From Gordionus sp. m RMFG-2023 (Eukaryota; Nematomorpha; Gordioida; Chordodea; Parachordodidae), in the NCBI RefSeq assembly GCF_954871325.1, contig NC_088775.1:86529561-86593560 (forward strand): a DNA stretch of 64,000 nt, written 5' to 3'. Below, piece after piece: positions 47,580-59,890 of the stretch. Under the pieces are notes generated by a model, which did not search any database, was not told the origin of the DNA, and saw only the letters and a program-made list of their open reading frames with translations. The position numbers and the translations under genes were made by a program. How positions within the stretch are numbered: the stretch's first letter is position 1; every line of letters starts with the position of its first letter.

Positions 47580-48905
47580 AATATTCCAGGAATTTATTAA
47601 ATATTGATTCTCTAAAGAATGGGCAAATATTAATGGAAATTAAAATATTTTATAACTGTATACCACATTAAATTTGGAACAAAATTAAAATTTATATTAT
47701 TATAGTTAATCTAGTGTCACAAATTAAAATGGTCACCCCACTTCAAACTGTATAGGGTTTCCAAAAATCTATGTCTCGTTGCTGGTCCACATTCATATTT
47801 GCAATCAATTTTGCATATGGCTAGTCTGCCTAAAAATATTATAGATATGTTGGGTTCGGATAGTACGATTTCTCTAATTTATATTGAGATTTATTTTTTT
47901 TAAAAATTATCATTATTCACACACAGGTTTGCACACATTGAAATAACGTAGTGCAAAAGAAAAAAAAAATAGTTTTCCAAAGTTTGAAATTTAGAATCTT
48001 GTGGTTTGGTTTATAATTTTTATGTTTATGAGCACAAATTTTTGGCGAATTATTTAAAACGTATTATATATGATGTCAATGCCACTCTGCTTTTTATTAC
48101 CAAGAAGGTAACCCTAACCTTGAAAGGGATGACTCAATAACACCCATCCTTCTACAATATTCGTCCAATGTTTTTTGCCCTAATAATTTTAAATAAGATA
48201 TGATAATTTTTGATAAAATTATTGATAAATTGGTTTATTCAAACTTATAATAATAATAATTATATAAATTATATATATATAAAATGGTTACAAATTTTTT
48301 TTTATTCTATAAATTTTTGGTGACAGGTATTTAGTATTTACCCATTTAATATAAAAAAAAAAACTCATCAAATTTAGTACTCTTCCCACCTAGAGAAATT
48401 TCCTTCACAGGTCACATATGTAGGATTAAATGTTTGCAGAAATACCAAGTGACTGCACCAGTTACCGATTTGTTCTCCACTCCAATCAATCATATATATA
48501 TATTACTACTACTAGATTAGAGATTCATTTATTAATTGCATTTAAAAGTGTACATATATTGGAGTCAATTTTAGCGTCTTTTGTGGTTTGCACGTCGAAT
48601 TAAATTAAATTAATGAGCATTCATATAATGATAAAGATTATTGGTCGAAGTTCAAACCACAAAATAGCTCTATAGCTGACTCCTATGTAGGCGCACTTTT
48701 AATTAATGAATGGCCAATCTAGTCCCTCACTACGTCATTCAATTGACGCCAATGTGCGTTGGATTATTTTTACATAAATCAATCACTGTCGATTCATACT
48801 AAAAAATACCCCTAATTTATCATAATGTTAAAGACCGTGGAATATATTACTGCTTCTTATTAAGATTGTAATCATGAAGTTCTTCTTCCATTTGATTTAT
48901 CAGAT
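47580..48905. other. Spacer, nothing recognised
   Basis: AT-rich with moderately complex patches (about 48380-48480 and 48590-48770). No reading frame or repeat end was seen. Confidence 0.45.
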
Positions 48906-48910
48906 CGACA

Positions 48911-50239
48911 TAGTGTTGTTAATTTGCTTGGTCGTTAATTTACCACCCAATTTGGTTCTCAGGCCTGCTCTGAGCAGAAACCCGGAGCATAAACCTGGGT
49001 TCTGACCCGTGGTTTAGACCTGGAGTTCAGACCCATGGTTTAGACTCGGGGTTCAGATAAATAATGTTATTTCAAATAATTTAAATAAAAATTATAGTGT
49101 ATAGAAATAGAAAAATGCAATGGCATTTTTTGGTGGGTTGATAGTAAAGACCTGAGAAACTCAGCTTAGGGCGAAGAAATTTTTTAAACGGGACCACATA
49201 GAGCTTATCGATACCAAAAAAATAGGAATAAATGAGTAATTATCTTGGTTGCCGAGCGATTATTTCCAGCTATACCATCCTAGTTCAGAATTAGATACGA
49301 ACTTTGGCCGGATTTGTTAAATATCATATCTATTTTTTAAATACGTAGATTTTTTTTCTAATTTTAGAAATGCATCTTAGACAAGTACATTTGATAACAT
49401 TAGTTCCTAAATTCGGCAAGATTGAGCTTGAATGGAATATTTAGAATACTTTTGAATAGTCTATATATATGGGGAAGGGGGGGGGGGGGGGTTAGTCAAA
49501 TTATATAAAATCTTCCATTTATCCTTTTTATATAGTTTGTATAATTGCCATAATTAGGTAATGAGGCTACGGCTCAATCTTCAGGCTCTTGCCGAAGAAA
49601 ATCCTTTAACATTAAGGCGCTTTTATTTATATTACTTCTAAATTTGAGCCTCTATCTTTTTACGAATAACCACGAATAGCCAGAGTGATAGTTTTCGGCT
49701 AAAAAACGTATAACCGATATTTTAGCCGGCTATATTCGGTTTGAAGAAGTTTTAAATTAAAATTGTCATAAAATTAAAAAATAATTACAAGAAGTTTTAA
49801 TTTAAGTTAAATTAAATTTTTTTTAAAAAAATAATAATGTTTTTCTCAATGTTTTCTTTCAAGTTTTTAAATGTAAATGTGTTATTTTAATTATTTTTGT
49901 AAACAAAATATTTTTATCTGAATGGGTAATGGTCAACATGTTTCATTAAATCATCACATTACTGAAAAATAATAATTAATAAACTACTTAACTTCAAAAA
50001 TACTTCTAAAAAAAAATGGAAATTTTATTTTTAATAATTTATTTTTAAAATTACAGAAGGGAAGGAAGGAAGGAAGGAAGGAAGGAAGGAAAGGAAGGAA
50101 GGAAGGAAGGAAGGAAGGAAGGAAGGAAGGAAGGAAGGAAGGAAGGAAGGAAGGAAGGAAGGAAGGAAGGAAGGAAGGAAGGAAGGAAGGAAGGAAGGAA
50201 GGAAGGAAGGAAGGAAGGAAGGAAGGAAGGAAGGAAGGA

Positions 50240-50291
<52 letters not shown>

Positions 50292-50909
50292 ATATAGTGA
50301 AAGTTAAATTTAAAAAAATTTACGTAAAAAAAAAATTTACGTAAAAAAAATAATTAATAAACAACTTCAAAAATATAAAAAGATCACATGATGATTGTTT
50401 TATTGAGGATAATTATGGCAGAGTTTAAAAAATAATGTGTTCAAGAGGTAATTGTTGATATTTTGTAAAGTTGCTTGTAGTAGATATCCTATAAATCCCA
50501 CAAAAGTTTTGAAGAGTGTTAAATATATAAAATAATAATTATGTATGTGAATTTAACATAGTCTGGAAGAGAAAAAAATAGCTAGGTCAAATTGACTCCA
50601 ATCAAAAGCACCCCAATTTAAACAATATTTAAATGGTTAGAAAATGAGATTAATGTAAAATAAAATAATAAACAAAGCTTAAATCTATGATTAGAATGTA
50701 TAATAAGATTTAAGATTAGTAAATGAGATTTATTTTTTGTTTTGGTTTATCAGAACCCCGGGTCTAAACCATGAGTCTGAACCCCAGGTCTAAACCACGG
50801 GTCTGGACCCCGGGTCTATGCTCGTGGTTCGTGCTCAGAGCTGGTTTAGTCGATTTTTGGACCCAAACCCTAGGTCTTAGTTTTACACAACAACTAATTA
50901 ACAACACTA
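48911..50909. mobile_element. Candidate 2-kb hAT element with M2-type ends
   Basis: The left end TAGTGTTGTTAATTTGCTTG and the right end CAACTAATTAACAACACTA match the M2 MITE at 14637. Both arms are rich in GGTCTAAACC/GGTTCAGACC and GCTCAGAGC motifs. The flanks GATCGACA and ATCAGACA are similar if one base is shifted. The 1.6 kb between the arms carries a large microsatellite and no transposase frame. It could be one long element or two M2-type copies with unrelated DNA between. Confidence 0.55.
50056..50292. repeat. (GGAA)n-(GAAA)n compound microsatellite
   Basis: About 185 bp of GGAA units pass at 50240 into about 50 bp of GAAA units. Confidence 0.98.
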
Positions 50910-50954
50910 ATCAGACAGAACACATTAAAATATATAATACGAATTTTAAAAAAT

Positions 50955-51900
50955 TTATTTAACCCCCCCCCCCCTATCCCCTTATTTTATCATCATTTTC
51001 ATATTTTTTGATACAGAATGCTATTATATGGCATCCAACACGAGCTATATTTTTATAATAAATATGGAATCATATTAAAAAAAGTTATAAAATTTCTAAT
51101 TTTACGCTTGAAATATTATAATACGCGGATGACCAAAAATATTATAATATTATATTATATTACTAATGGCAAAATTAAACATTTTTTAATGTTAAAAAAA
51201 ATTAGAATCAATTGTTAACCACTGAAATGCAATATATTAGATATATATATTATAATACACAGTGATGAATTTAAAGAATAAAACTTATATTTTTATATAC
51301 TTTTATAAGTATATAGTATTTATGTTTTTGATATCGATTATTTTTAGCGACCTATAATTTTGTCATACTCTTATATAAATATCTATTAAAAAAAAATATT
51401 AAGTAATATAAAATGTTCTTTTTTAAAAAAAAATTTTTTTGTTTGAACTTAATAATTGCAAAACAATATTTTTAACTAATTTCCTTTCCCGAAAATTTTC
51501 CTTACAGCATATTTTATAAATTTACAAAATTATAAAATAATAAATAAAATTGATTTTGTCAAAATTTATAATTTTCATCTAGAAAAAAAAATTTTAATAA
51601 TTTTTTTAAAACTTATAAAATATTTTATTATTATAATGATAATTGCTAAAAGTTAATTATAACAAGAAAAAAAACACATGTAAATTTATATCGTCGGTTA
51701 TGTTATTATTTATTTAATAATTTAACATATATATAAAAAAATATTATATAAAATATAAATATTAAAAATAATATTTTTAAAAAAATTCAAAAATTATAGT
51801 TTTTTTAGAAAATTAATTAACAAAAAAAAAAATTAAATCAAATTTAAACTTTTTTATTATATTAAATTCGTGGCTTTTTAAAAAGTGAAAAAAAAAATAT
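50955..51900. other. AT-rich upstream region of the GPCR-like exon
   Basis: A C run at 50961-50973 is followed by extremely AT-rich sequence without a definable promoter motif. No exon was seen. Confidence 0.45.
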
Positions 51901-51912
51901 TTAAAGTGGACA

Positions 51913-52078
51913 ATGATGACCACAAATGATATGTTAGTGGTAGGCTTATATCTGATCGCTGGGATGGTTATAACTCTAGCAAATTTGGCGGCTATATGGA
52001 CGATCTTGGGAAATAAAAAGCTGAGAAATACTACCAACTTCTTTATAACATCACTTTCCATGTCTTACTTGTTAACGG
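51913..52078 (+). CDS. First coding exon of a class A (rhodopsin-like) GPCR
   Basis: ATG-initiated, the exon encodes TM1 (LVVGLYLIAGMVITLANLAA, with the conserved Asn of helix 1) and the intracellular loop plus TM2. NKKLRNTTNFFITSLSMSYL closely follows the family pattern N-x-x-L-R-x-x-T-N-x-F-I-x-S-L-A-x-x-D-L-L-x-G. The exon ends LLTG at donor ACGG|GTAAAA (phase 1). The N-terminus before TM1 is only about seven residues, short for the family. The almost invariant helix-2 Asp is Tyr here, so either the receptor is atypical or this copy is not functional. The sequence is like amine/peptide receptors, but the ligand cannot be told from this part. Confidence 0.75.
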
Positions 52079-52304
52079 GTAAAAAAAAAAAAATTTGTTA
52101 CTTTTCTTTGTTTGATATTTATATTTTTGAAAAAATATTTTAAAAACCGTGGCTCAGATTTGTTCCATTTTAAGTCTTTTTTTTTTTACTAATGAAAATG
52201 TGAATTTAATATTTGTATACCATCTAAAAAATCTTTTTACTGGGTGCCATTTTTTTTTTAAATTTGAAAAAATGTAAATTGGACAGGAAATGTGCTAACA
52301 ACAC

Positions 52305-52484
52305 TAATTTTGTTAAAACGACTCGTATTGAGCGATTTTTTTTAAAAAAAACCGGCTAACTTATTATTTTATCCCCAAAAAAATATATTACGCAGGCCTG
52401 ATCGAAGGGAGAAAGGTCTCGACATATATTAGCCGAAATCTTGAGGGATTAGGTGAGTTAGCTCGTTTTTGATTAACAACACTA
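52305..52484. mobile_element. MITE M1, worn copy
   Basis: TTGTTAAAACGACTCG on the left and GATTAACAACACTA on the right, with the M1 centre between (CAGGCCTGATCG, GACATATATTAGCC). It lies in the long first intron of the GPCR-like gene. Confidence 0.75.
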
Positions 52485-52508
52485 TCCAAAAATTAAAGCC
52501 ATACTTTA

Positions 52509-52647
52509 AGGGCTCGATATTTTTTTAAAAAAAAGACCAATACGATATTTTAGCCTAAAAACATAATCCCTGGAGATTTTGCCTCATAGTTGGCAGAAAG
52601 GTTTGAACATCTACTAACGAATCTCTAGCTAAATCGAGCCATTTAAA
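52509..52647. mobile_element. MITE M1, worn copy
   Basis: GGGCTCGATATTTTTTTAAA, GGAGATTTTGCCTCATAG and CTAAATCGAGCCATTTAAAG match M1 without its terminal bases. Confidence 0.65.
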
Positions 52648-52695
52648 GGGTTTAGCAAATACTTTTTAGGATTTATTTAACTAATTTATTGAATC

Positions 52696-52863
52696 TAGTG
52701 ATTTTTAAAAACGGCTAACTCAATATTTCATCCAGTACGCAAGCCTGAAGATTTTGCTCATAGAAGAAACAAAGATCTAGACATATATTATCGAAATCTC
52801 GGAGGCTTCGGCGAGTCAGCCTTTTTAAAAAATCGGCTCAAAATGAGCCGTTTAACAACACTA
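52696..52863. mobile_element. MITE M1, copy with near-perfect target duplication
   Basis: 168 bp from TAGTGATTTTTAAAAACGG to GAGCCGTTTAACAACACTA, with ATTGAATC before and GTTGAATC after (seven of eight). The left terminus is shortened. Confidence 0.88.
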
Positions 52864-52955
52864 GTTGAATCATTTAAAAAGTGTCAAAAAATTAAGTTTT
52901 TTTATATAATACAATTTATACGCGCGATCACATTTATTTATTTATCTTATTAGAT

Positions 52956-53290
52956 CAGTAAATCTAGACCCGGCCCGTTAAATTTTTTTTCCCGCCCCCG
53001 CGTTATAATTTTTTTAAAAACTTTCAACCCATTAATATCTGTATCTAATTTTTTTTTCCCCTTTATATCGATTAAGGTTCTTATTAGTGATCTGCTAAGA
53101 GTCTAATTTTTTTAATTCCGGCCCGATCCCGAAAGAATATCTTATTTGTTTATCCCGAAAAGTTTGACCCGAGATAAAAATTATTTGTCTTTCCGCGCAG
53201 GCTCAAATTTTTTTAAATATTCGGCCCGACTCAGCCCGAACCGAAATTATTTATAAAAAAAAATAGGCCGGGTATGGTTATCTATTTCTA
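52956..53290. mobile_element. GGCCCG-group hAT-like element
   Basis: The left end CAGTAAATCTAGACCCGGCC faces a right end reading inwards TAGAAATAGATAACC, then CCCGGCC. Several CCCGACTC/GGCCCGAT motifs lie inside. The target duplication is not recognisable. Confidence 0.6.
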
Positions 53291-53299
53291 ATAGCGGCC

Positions 53300-55100
53300 T
53301 TTTTTATAAATCAATTTGTGTTTGATATCTGTATACTTGAGGTATTTGTAATTGGAACCATGTCTTATAAAGAACTTGGTTTAATTATATTTTATGTGAA
53401 TTTTATTATATTAATTTAATATAGATTTTCATTAATTTTGGTTAGACAGCTCTTTAAATAATACAAAGAAATAATTAATTTGTCCATATTTTTAACCAAC
53501 ATAATCAAAAATGTTAGCTTTTGAAAATTACAAAAATATATCAAAATTTTAGCCTATTGAAATTTTCCCTAAAAAATAGTAGATTCTTATATATATAGAT
53601 TGTCCACCCGGTCCGGTAATTTTTTATGTATTTAAATTGTCTCTGGGCTAGGCTCGTTATAACTTAAAAATCTGGCGATCGGAGGGGTTAGGCTTAGCAA
53701 ATCTCAAGTTTAAGCAATATATTTACAAAACTTTTGCAATTTTTTTTGGTGGGGATGGGAGGGGAGGGAGGGGTGTAAAATATTTATTTTATAGTAAAAT
53801 GGTTTAATTTTATAATTTCTAAAATTCTACTTATAAGAATACGATTTTTTTTTGCTTCTTGAATCCAATAATTTCGAAATGGTCAATCTTATAAAAAAAA
53901 CAGATACTTCTATCATTTAATTTTTCATGAAAATTAGCAAATTTTGTAAAAAAAATTCCGGGGAGATGGGGTAATTTTGTCTGGGGTATATTTTTGTCCA
54001 GCATATTTCTGGCCGCTATTCAATTTTAGTATATAATAAATATTTAATGCGAAAAAATATCTATATTCAAGAAGATATTCATGAATATTATTGCGATCCC
54101 CATGTCTTTTGTAAATACATTTCTAAAACAAATAAAAATTGATTGATTTTTACGAATCGAATAATTATTCAATTATTCATACCTTTGAATATTCGAAATG
54201 TAACGACCAGTTCTTTAGGTATGTAATTATATATCTTAACTTTTAATTATTAGTACGCAGATATTTCAAACAATTATTGATTCTCAAAAATACAAATTGA
54301 TAATTATTGTATCTACAATTTTTGGTTTAAATAGCATTTTTTTTGTAAGCATTCCTTTCTTTGGTAAAAGTTTTTAAACGCGGAATTAATTAGCAGTTAA
54401 TTTTAGGTTATATCGATTTAAGTTATATAGGCAGAAAAAAAAATTGTTTTTATATATATTTCTTTTTTTTAATTAAATTTTTACTATTTATAATTTTTGC
54501 GAATTTTGTATATAAGTATAATAATATTAAAAATAATATAAATTGTGTTTCAAAATGCTAATGCTATGTTAACTGTTGAGTTTGTGAATAAAAAGAGATT
54601 TTTTTTTTCTTACAAGAGTTAACAAATAAATCAAATTTTTTAATATAATTTAGTGTTTAAATAAAAGAAAGAAATATTATTCAGCAATAATTGATTGATC
54701 TTAGAATTTAACAGAAATTGTTTAATTATTTTATTAAAAGAATAATAATTTTTGCAGAAAAAAAAAGTATATTAAAAAGTAATGTATAAGATCAGTTTAG
54801 TCTAGCAGGTAAAGCTAGGGCAAATGTAAAAGTTTAAAGTTATCAAATTTAAAAATGGTAGGATTTAGCTTTGAACTTTTGGAGAAAATCTAAACCTATC
54901 AGACTTTACCCTCATCTATTATATGCTATTCCCCTTACCCAATATTTTTCCTAACTTAAATAATAAATATAAAATAATCAACTTCAAATAATTTTTATGT
55001 AAGTAGGCTAATATACTGTCGAGTGTATATTAATATTGTTTTTCCTAAAAATAATTAAAATGCTTACCTAACATATGTTTTACCTTATCGTCTTCTCGTT
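53300..55100. other. Intron-like stretch, no exon seen
   Basis: Between the two GPCR-like exons. AT-rich with a G-rich patch at 53745-53775. Nothing else was recognised. Confidence 0.45.
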
Positions 55101-55108
55101 TGTTTTAG

Positions 55109-55149
55109 GTGCGATATCTATTTTGTTTTTAGAATATTATGGTCAACTC
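55109..55149 (+). CDS. Possible second exon of the GPCR-like gene
   Basis: A strong acceptor (TCGTTTGTTTTAG) and the required phase 1 give a continuous LLTG-AISILFLEYYGQL, which fits the end of helix 2 and start of the first outer loop. The possible donor CAACTC|GTGTAA is weak and the exon is only 41 bp. A chance match is possible; no TM3 exon with a (D/E)RY motif was found downstream. Confidence 0.35.
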
Positions 55150-55448
55150 GTGTAAAATATTGTTGGGCTAGACTGCCACAGAGGCGTACCGCAAAAATCT
55201 TTAAGCCAAAAAAAAGGTCTCATGAAACTCCCTCAGGTGTTTTCTTTGCGGGTTGTTTATAGGCTAATTAGGTAAGCCATATGGAAAGCAGGGATTTTGA
55301 TTTAATAAAATGGGTACCGATTTTCCAATATGGGTTCAAACCGGCCTCGGTCCAAAAATACTTCGATTTGGGATTTAAAATTTTTATATAAAAATACGTT
55401 TGCATAAAAATTTCTGAAATCCGATTGTAAGTGGCATGGGGCGGGAGG

Positions 55449-55655
55449 TAGTGTTGTTAAATGGCTCGATTTGAGCCGAATTTTAAAAATGGCTGACTCA
55501 ATAGTTAATCCAAAACAAATATTACTCAAGCATGAAGATATTGGTTATAGATGACATAAAAATTTTGACATCTATTAGCTAAATATTGAGATTAGGCAAT
55601 ATTTGGTTAAAATATTAAGTTAAATCGATTCAAAAAAAGCCGTTTAACAACACTA
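55449..55655. mobile_element. MITE M1, full-length copy
   Basis: TAGTGTTGTTAAATGGCTCG to GCCGTTTAACAACACTA. The flanks GGGCGGGA and GAGCGGGA match at seven of eight positions if the left one is placed two bases outward. Confidence 0.9.
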
Positions 55656-55659
55656 GAGC

Positions 55660-57685
55660 GGGACTAGCCCCCAAAATCTACTTTCATAGTTGCACTTGTA
55701 TAGCAATTAATTTTTTATAAATGATATGACATTATAGTTAAATTCCTAGATGATGCCTCAAATTTTTTTTCGAGCATAACTAATGGGAGGCAAATAAGTT
55801 ATACTAGCATAATTTAACCACCCCCATAAAATATTATTGATCATATCCAATTATTTGTGCTGGTCGAGATTTTATTTTAATTACTACAAAATTTATATGA
55901 TATTTTAATTTAATATTTTTGTTTAATTGCGAAATCTAATCGCAATTTTTCAAAAAAAAAACTATTATTATTATTTTTTGATAGGATTATGATTTCAATT
56001 TTCAACCAAGTATGTTGTTAACACACAAAAAAAAAGCATTTATAATTTGTTAAAAAATGTTATTCAATTTTAATAGTCATTTAAATCGTTAAATTTATCT
56101 CCCGCCCCCAAGTCATGAGCATGACAAAGAAAATCATCAAAATGATATATATATATATACAACAAATTAAATATCCTTTATGATGATCTTTCAAGGACAT
56201 AGGTTTATGTTAATTTTCTAACGACTATTATATAAGAACTTAGAAGATTATAGAGACCTACATTGGCTACCCGACCTCCCATCACATCTAATAAGGACAG
56301 AAACCCTATTCTACCTTTCTCTCTGAATGAACATTCCTAACTAACTCTACCCTAACCTTAACCCTTGAAAATAGGTAGTGGAAGCTTAATATTGTTAGGC
56401 AGCCTATTTGCTATACGGGGTCTTCTGGTTGCATCCCTTAGAAGTCGAAATTCTGATATATAGATTTCTACATTATTTCAGTTTCATTCAATTTCTTAAA
56501 CATTTATCAATGGGCTATTGTCGATTTTTATAAATGGCCTGGTTAGCAATAGATTGATTGGCAGCTATATATTTTTTTACGCATCAAACATCTTGGAATA
56601 TTGATAAAATTTTTTAAAAAAACTTGTTTTATAAAATGCCATTATTGTATGGAGGCCTTAGAATCGGGCAAACAAAAATTTTGTTCAGGATCGGTTCGGG
56701 GGAAGATGTAAAAAATGTCAAAAATCGATCCATGACATCTGCTAATTTATGCTCGCTGTCACTCCTACTTAAAAATATTCTTTTTGAAAATTTAATGTCT
56801 TTCTTAGGAAAATAATATTGGCATAGACATTGAAGAATGTTTGAATTGAATGCCTAACATTATAAATAGAAAAGGATATTTAGAGAAAAGTAATTATTTT
56901 AAGTTTTAAGATATATATATTTTGTCACTTTCGGGTAACGGGACAAAAAAAAATTGATTTCTCAGAACTCTAGTTTGGGATGGGATGAATGACCACTTTA
57001 TCAAGATTGTCAACAGATTGAGACAGTTGTTAGCATATAAGTTTTTTTTATCAGAGACAATTCTACTATCCCATTTAGGAAGAGATAAATATAATTTTTT
57101 TTAATGTCCAAAGCCTAATCTAAAAAAAATGATAAAGAAAATTAATAATCGACTTTGAATCGCTTTGCGATAATTTTACTATTAAGAGCGATTCGATGTC
57201 CACGGACATAGGTTAAGAACCGACTTATAATAATGTATTATATTATATTAATTTAATATCGAATTGTTTTGTTAACAATTAATTGATTGACTAATTTAAA
57301 TATTCATAAAATAAAATAAATAATCAATATTAAAATCGCTTTTGTATAAAAAAAATTATATAATGAATATCCAAATGTCATCCATCGAGGTTCCCAGAAG
57401 AAGAACAAAAAAAAAGGGATAATTACTCTCAAATTTACTTATTTCAACAAAAAAAATATCTCAAAATTCTTCATTTTTTTAATAATAAATTCAGTTGAAA
57501 TAACTTTTTCATGAACCATCTATATTGCTTAACCCATTAATAGTCAAAATTTTTCTAGTGGATAAAAATGCTCAATTTTTTCAAATTATATTGATTAATG
57601 CTCAAATCAGCCGAAAAATATAATCCTAAATAGAAAATCTAGCCTGGTTCATATCTGCACCGATAACCATTAAGAGGAACCATTT
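55660..57685. other. Spacer, nothing recognised
   Basis: A patch at about 56230-56480 is less AT-rich, with a palindrome-like join near 56330-56420. It has no frame or motif. The open frame at 56624-56815 has no splice or family support. Confidence 0.45.
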
Positions 57686-57697
57686 ATACCTTTATAC

Positions 57698-57872
57698 CAG
57701 AGTTGTTAAAAGATACTTTTTAAATGGATCTAGATACAGATACATCGTCTAAAATAATATCTAGATACAGATATTTTAATCAAAAATCTATCTAGATACA
57801 GATAAAGATATCACATTTTTATATCTAGATACAGGATCTAGATACTTGTATCTAGATCCTTTAACAACTCTG
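57698..57872. mobile_element. hAT-type MITE with CAGAGTTG ends and repeated ATCTAGATAC motif
   Basis: 175 bp. The ends CAGAGTTGTTAAAAG and CTTTAACAACTCTG are inverted, flanked by perfect 8-bp duplications CTTTATAC (57690-57697, 57873-57880). Inside are six or so copies of ATCTAGATAC(AG), itself containing the palindrome TCTAGA. No coding sequence. Confidence 0.95.
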
Positions 57873-57880
57873 CTTTATAC

Positions 57881-58630
57881 ATTACAAAATACTGAGTTAT
57901 AAGTGAGATTCTTCAGGGAAGCAATCAGAGCCGAACCGAGTCCTCAAATCGGAACCTTGTGATTTAAAGATTTTTTTTAAAAAAAAAATTCTGTCGGTAG
58001 TCTTCGACAAAATTTTTAAATTATTATATATTTTTTTTAAAAAAAAATTATTTTTATAATTTAAAAATCAAAATTACTTAATTTTATTTTCAACATTCAA
58101 AATAAAAATCATATATAATATATATAAAAAAATATATATATACTAAAACTTGTGGGGGATACTAAAAAAAATTGTAATGTAAATGTCATATCTGGGGGCA
58201 TGAACCTAGGATGGAGATGAAATTGGATCTGCATAAGATATAAATTTTCCTTGTGGATCTCCATTGATTTTTCGTTCTTTTTTTACCTTAAATAAGTTTT
58301 CTAATTGAGGATATTTGTTACGTTTGGATAGTTAGGCAGCCGCAATGGATGCGTATTGTGCGTTCGATTTCCCAAACGCATCTATACAGGGTATAATCCC
58401 ATACCAAATCTTTCGACCAAGGCTTATATATATATTATTTGTAATATCCTATATAAATTTTTTTCCCTCTTTTTTTCCAAATAGTCCCAATATTAAAAAA
58501 AATATCTGGATCGGATATAACTCGAACCTATTTCTAAAATAAAATTTTTGGATTGGATTTAAACTCCGATCCTTTAAAATATATCGGGTTGGAATATCTG
58601 AAAAAATCGGTCAGATATATGATTCTATAA
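57881..58630. other. Spacer with worn hAT-like motifs and one weak exon candidate
   Basis: GAACCGAGTCCTCAAATCGG near 57940 and ATCGGGTTGGAATATC near 58585 recall hAT subterminal repeats. At 58337-58390 an acceptor-like GATAGTTAGGCAG leads into a GC-richer run (DAYCAFDFPNASIQG) before a GTATAA donor. It could be a small exon but is unsupported. Confidence 0.35.
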
Positions 58631-58827
58631 TAGTATTGTTATTGTTAAAAAGCGCTATTCGAAAATAACTTTATGTAAGCCTTAAAGATTTTGCTCATAT
58701 CTGACAGAAATGCTTGGACATCTATTTGCCAAATTTCAATGCTTTATACAAGAATATTATTTTAGCTAAGATCTTAATTGGGCCGTTTTGAAAAATAGAA
58801 CCCAAATCGGAATTTTTAACAACACTA
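58631..58827. mobile_element. MITE M1, worn full-length copy
   Basis: TAGTATTGTTATTGTTAAAA on the left and TTTTTAACAACACTA on the right, with the M1 centre GATTTTGCTCATATCTGAC. The target duplication is not clear. Confidence 0.8.
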
Positions 58828-59272
58828 GGTTCTAGATATAATATAATAATTGTCTTCCAAATAAAAATTGAAAAAATATTTTATTACATACCCTTCTTAT
58901 TCTTTCATTATAAAAAAATTATATTGGGATTAAAAATATAAGTTGACGTTTTGACATTATCAAGATTGCACAAGATACATACATATATATATATCGAATT
59001 TGTTTTAAAAATAGAAAAATTGGCCATTATTAATTAATTCATAAATATTTAACTAGTTTTAGAGTAATATTAATTATAAAACTTAATAATCTATATTAAA
59101 AAAAAATTACCTGAAAAATTAATCGGATCTAGTTATTTATTATATTGTAAATGTTATAAATGAATTTTCTTTCATTCTTTTAAGCTTATATAATTAGTGA
59201 CTAAAAGTAAAAAAATTAATATCTCTAAATTAATAACTATTATATTTACTTAGTCATAATAGAGTGTATATA

Positions 59273-59615
59273 TATGTTAGCGTTAATGTGTATTTTCCGA
59301 CAAATGTGTTATTTTTTTCAACTTTAAATCGTTTTTTGAGCGCTTTTTTTTTAAATTTAAAATTTTGATTTTACCGGAAATTTATTTCAGCATGTTTAGA
59401 ATACCTGGTAATTTTACTGATAACCTTTGAGTCATTTTTGATTTATATCAAAAATTAATGGATAAACTATTAGAAATTAAATTATATTAAGTTCAAAAGT
59501 TCATGACAAAATTATCTAAATTTTGGTGAAATCAGATTTCTAAATTCAAAAATACACGCTCAAAAAATGATTTTAAAATTTAAAAAAATAACACATTGCC
59601 GGAAAAAACATATAA
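59273..59615. mobile_element. Long-TIR MITE (family T), copy 3
   Basis: TATGTTAGCGTTAATGTG on the left and ACACATTGCCGGAAAAAACA on the right, with the shared inner arms (GATTTTACCGG, CAGCATGTTTAGAATACC). Confidence 0.8.
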
Positions 59616-59829
59616 AAACAGATTTAAATTGTGTGGATTTGATTAGAAATAATTACAATTAGTAAAATTTAAAAAACTATTTTATTTTTCTTTTATAAAC
59701 TAGTTTACAAGTATATTTTTTAATGAGAGATATAAATTTTGATATGGAAATATTAAGTGAATTGTGAATATATCCATTCTATGATATTATTTTTTATATT
59801 CTTATTATATGGTGATTATAGTCGTGTTT

Positions 59830-59890
59830 TAAAATATTAGGCCCCGACCCAGGTTTATAGGTAAATATTTTCGGGTTTTGGTTCGGGACA
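59830..59890 (+). mobile_element. Worn end of a GGCCCG-group element
   Basis: TTAGGCCCCGACCCAGG followed by TTTCGGGTTTTGGTTCGG. No matching other end was recognised. Confidence 0.35.

Noticed and set aside
50771-50962. 63-codon frame with Trp- and Pro-rich repeats
   Set aside because: It is made of the GGTCTGAACC-type arm repeats of the M2-ended element, not of a gene.
49471-50973. Long G run and C run 1.5 kb apart as the ends of an element
   Set aside because: Only the homopolymers match. The flanks differ and there is no target duplication.
56624-56815. 63-codon plus-strand open frame as a GPCR continuation
   Set aside because: It has no TM3 or (D/E)RY signature, and its boundaries do not fit the phase of the upstream exons.
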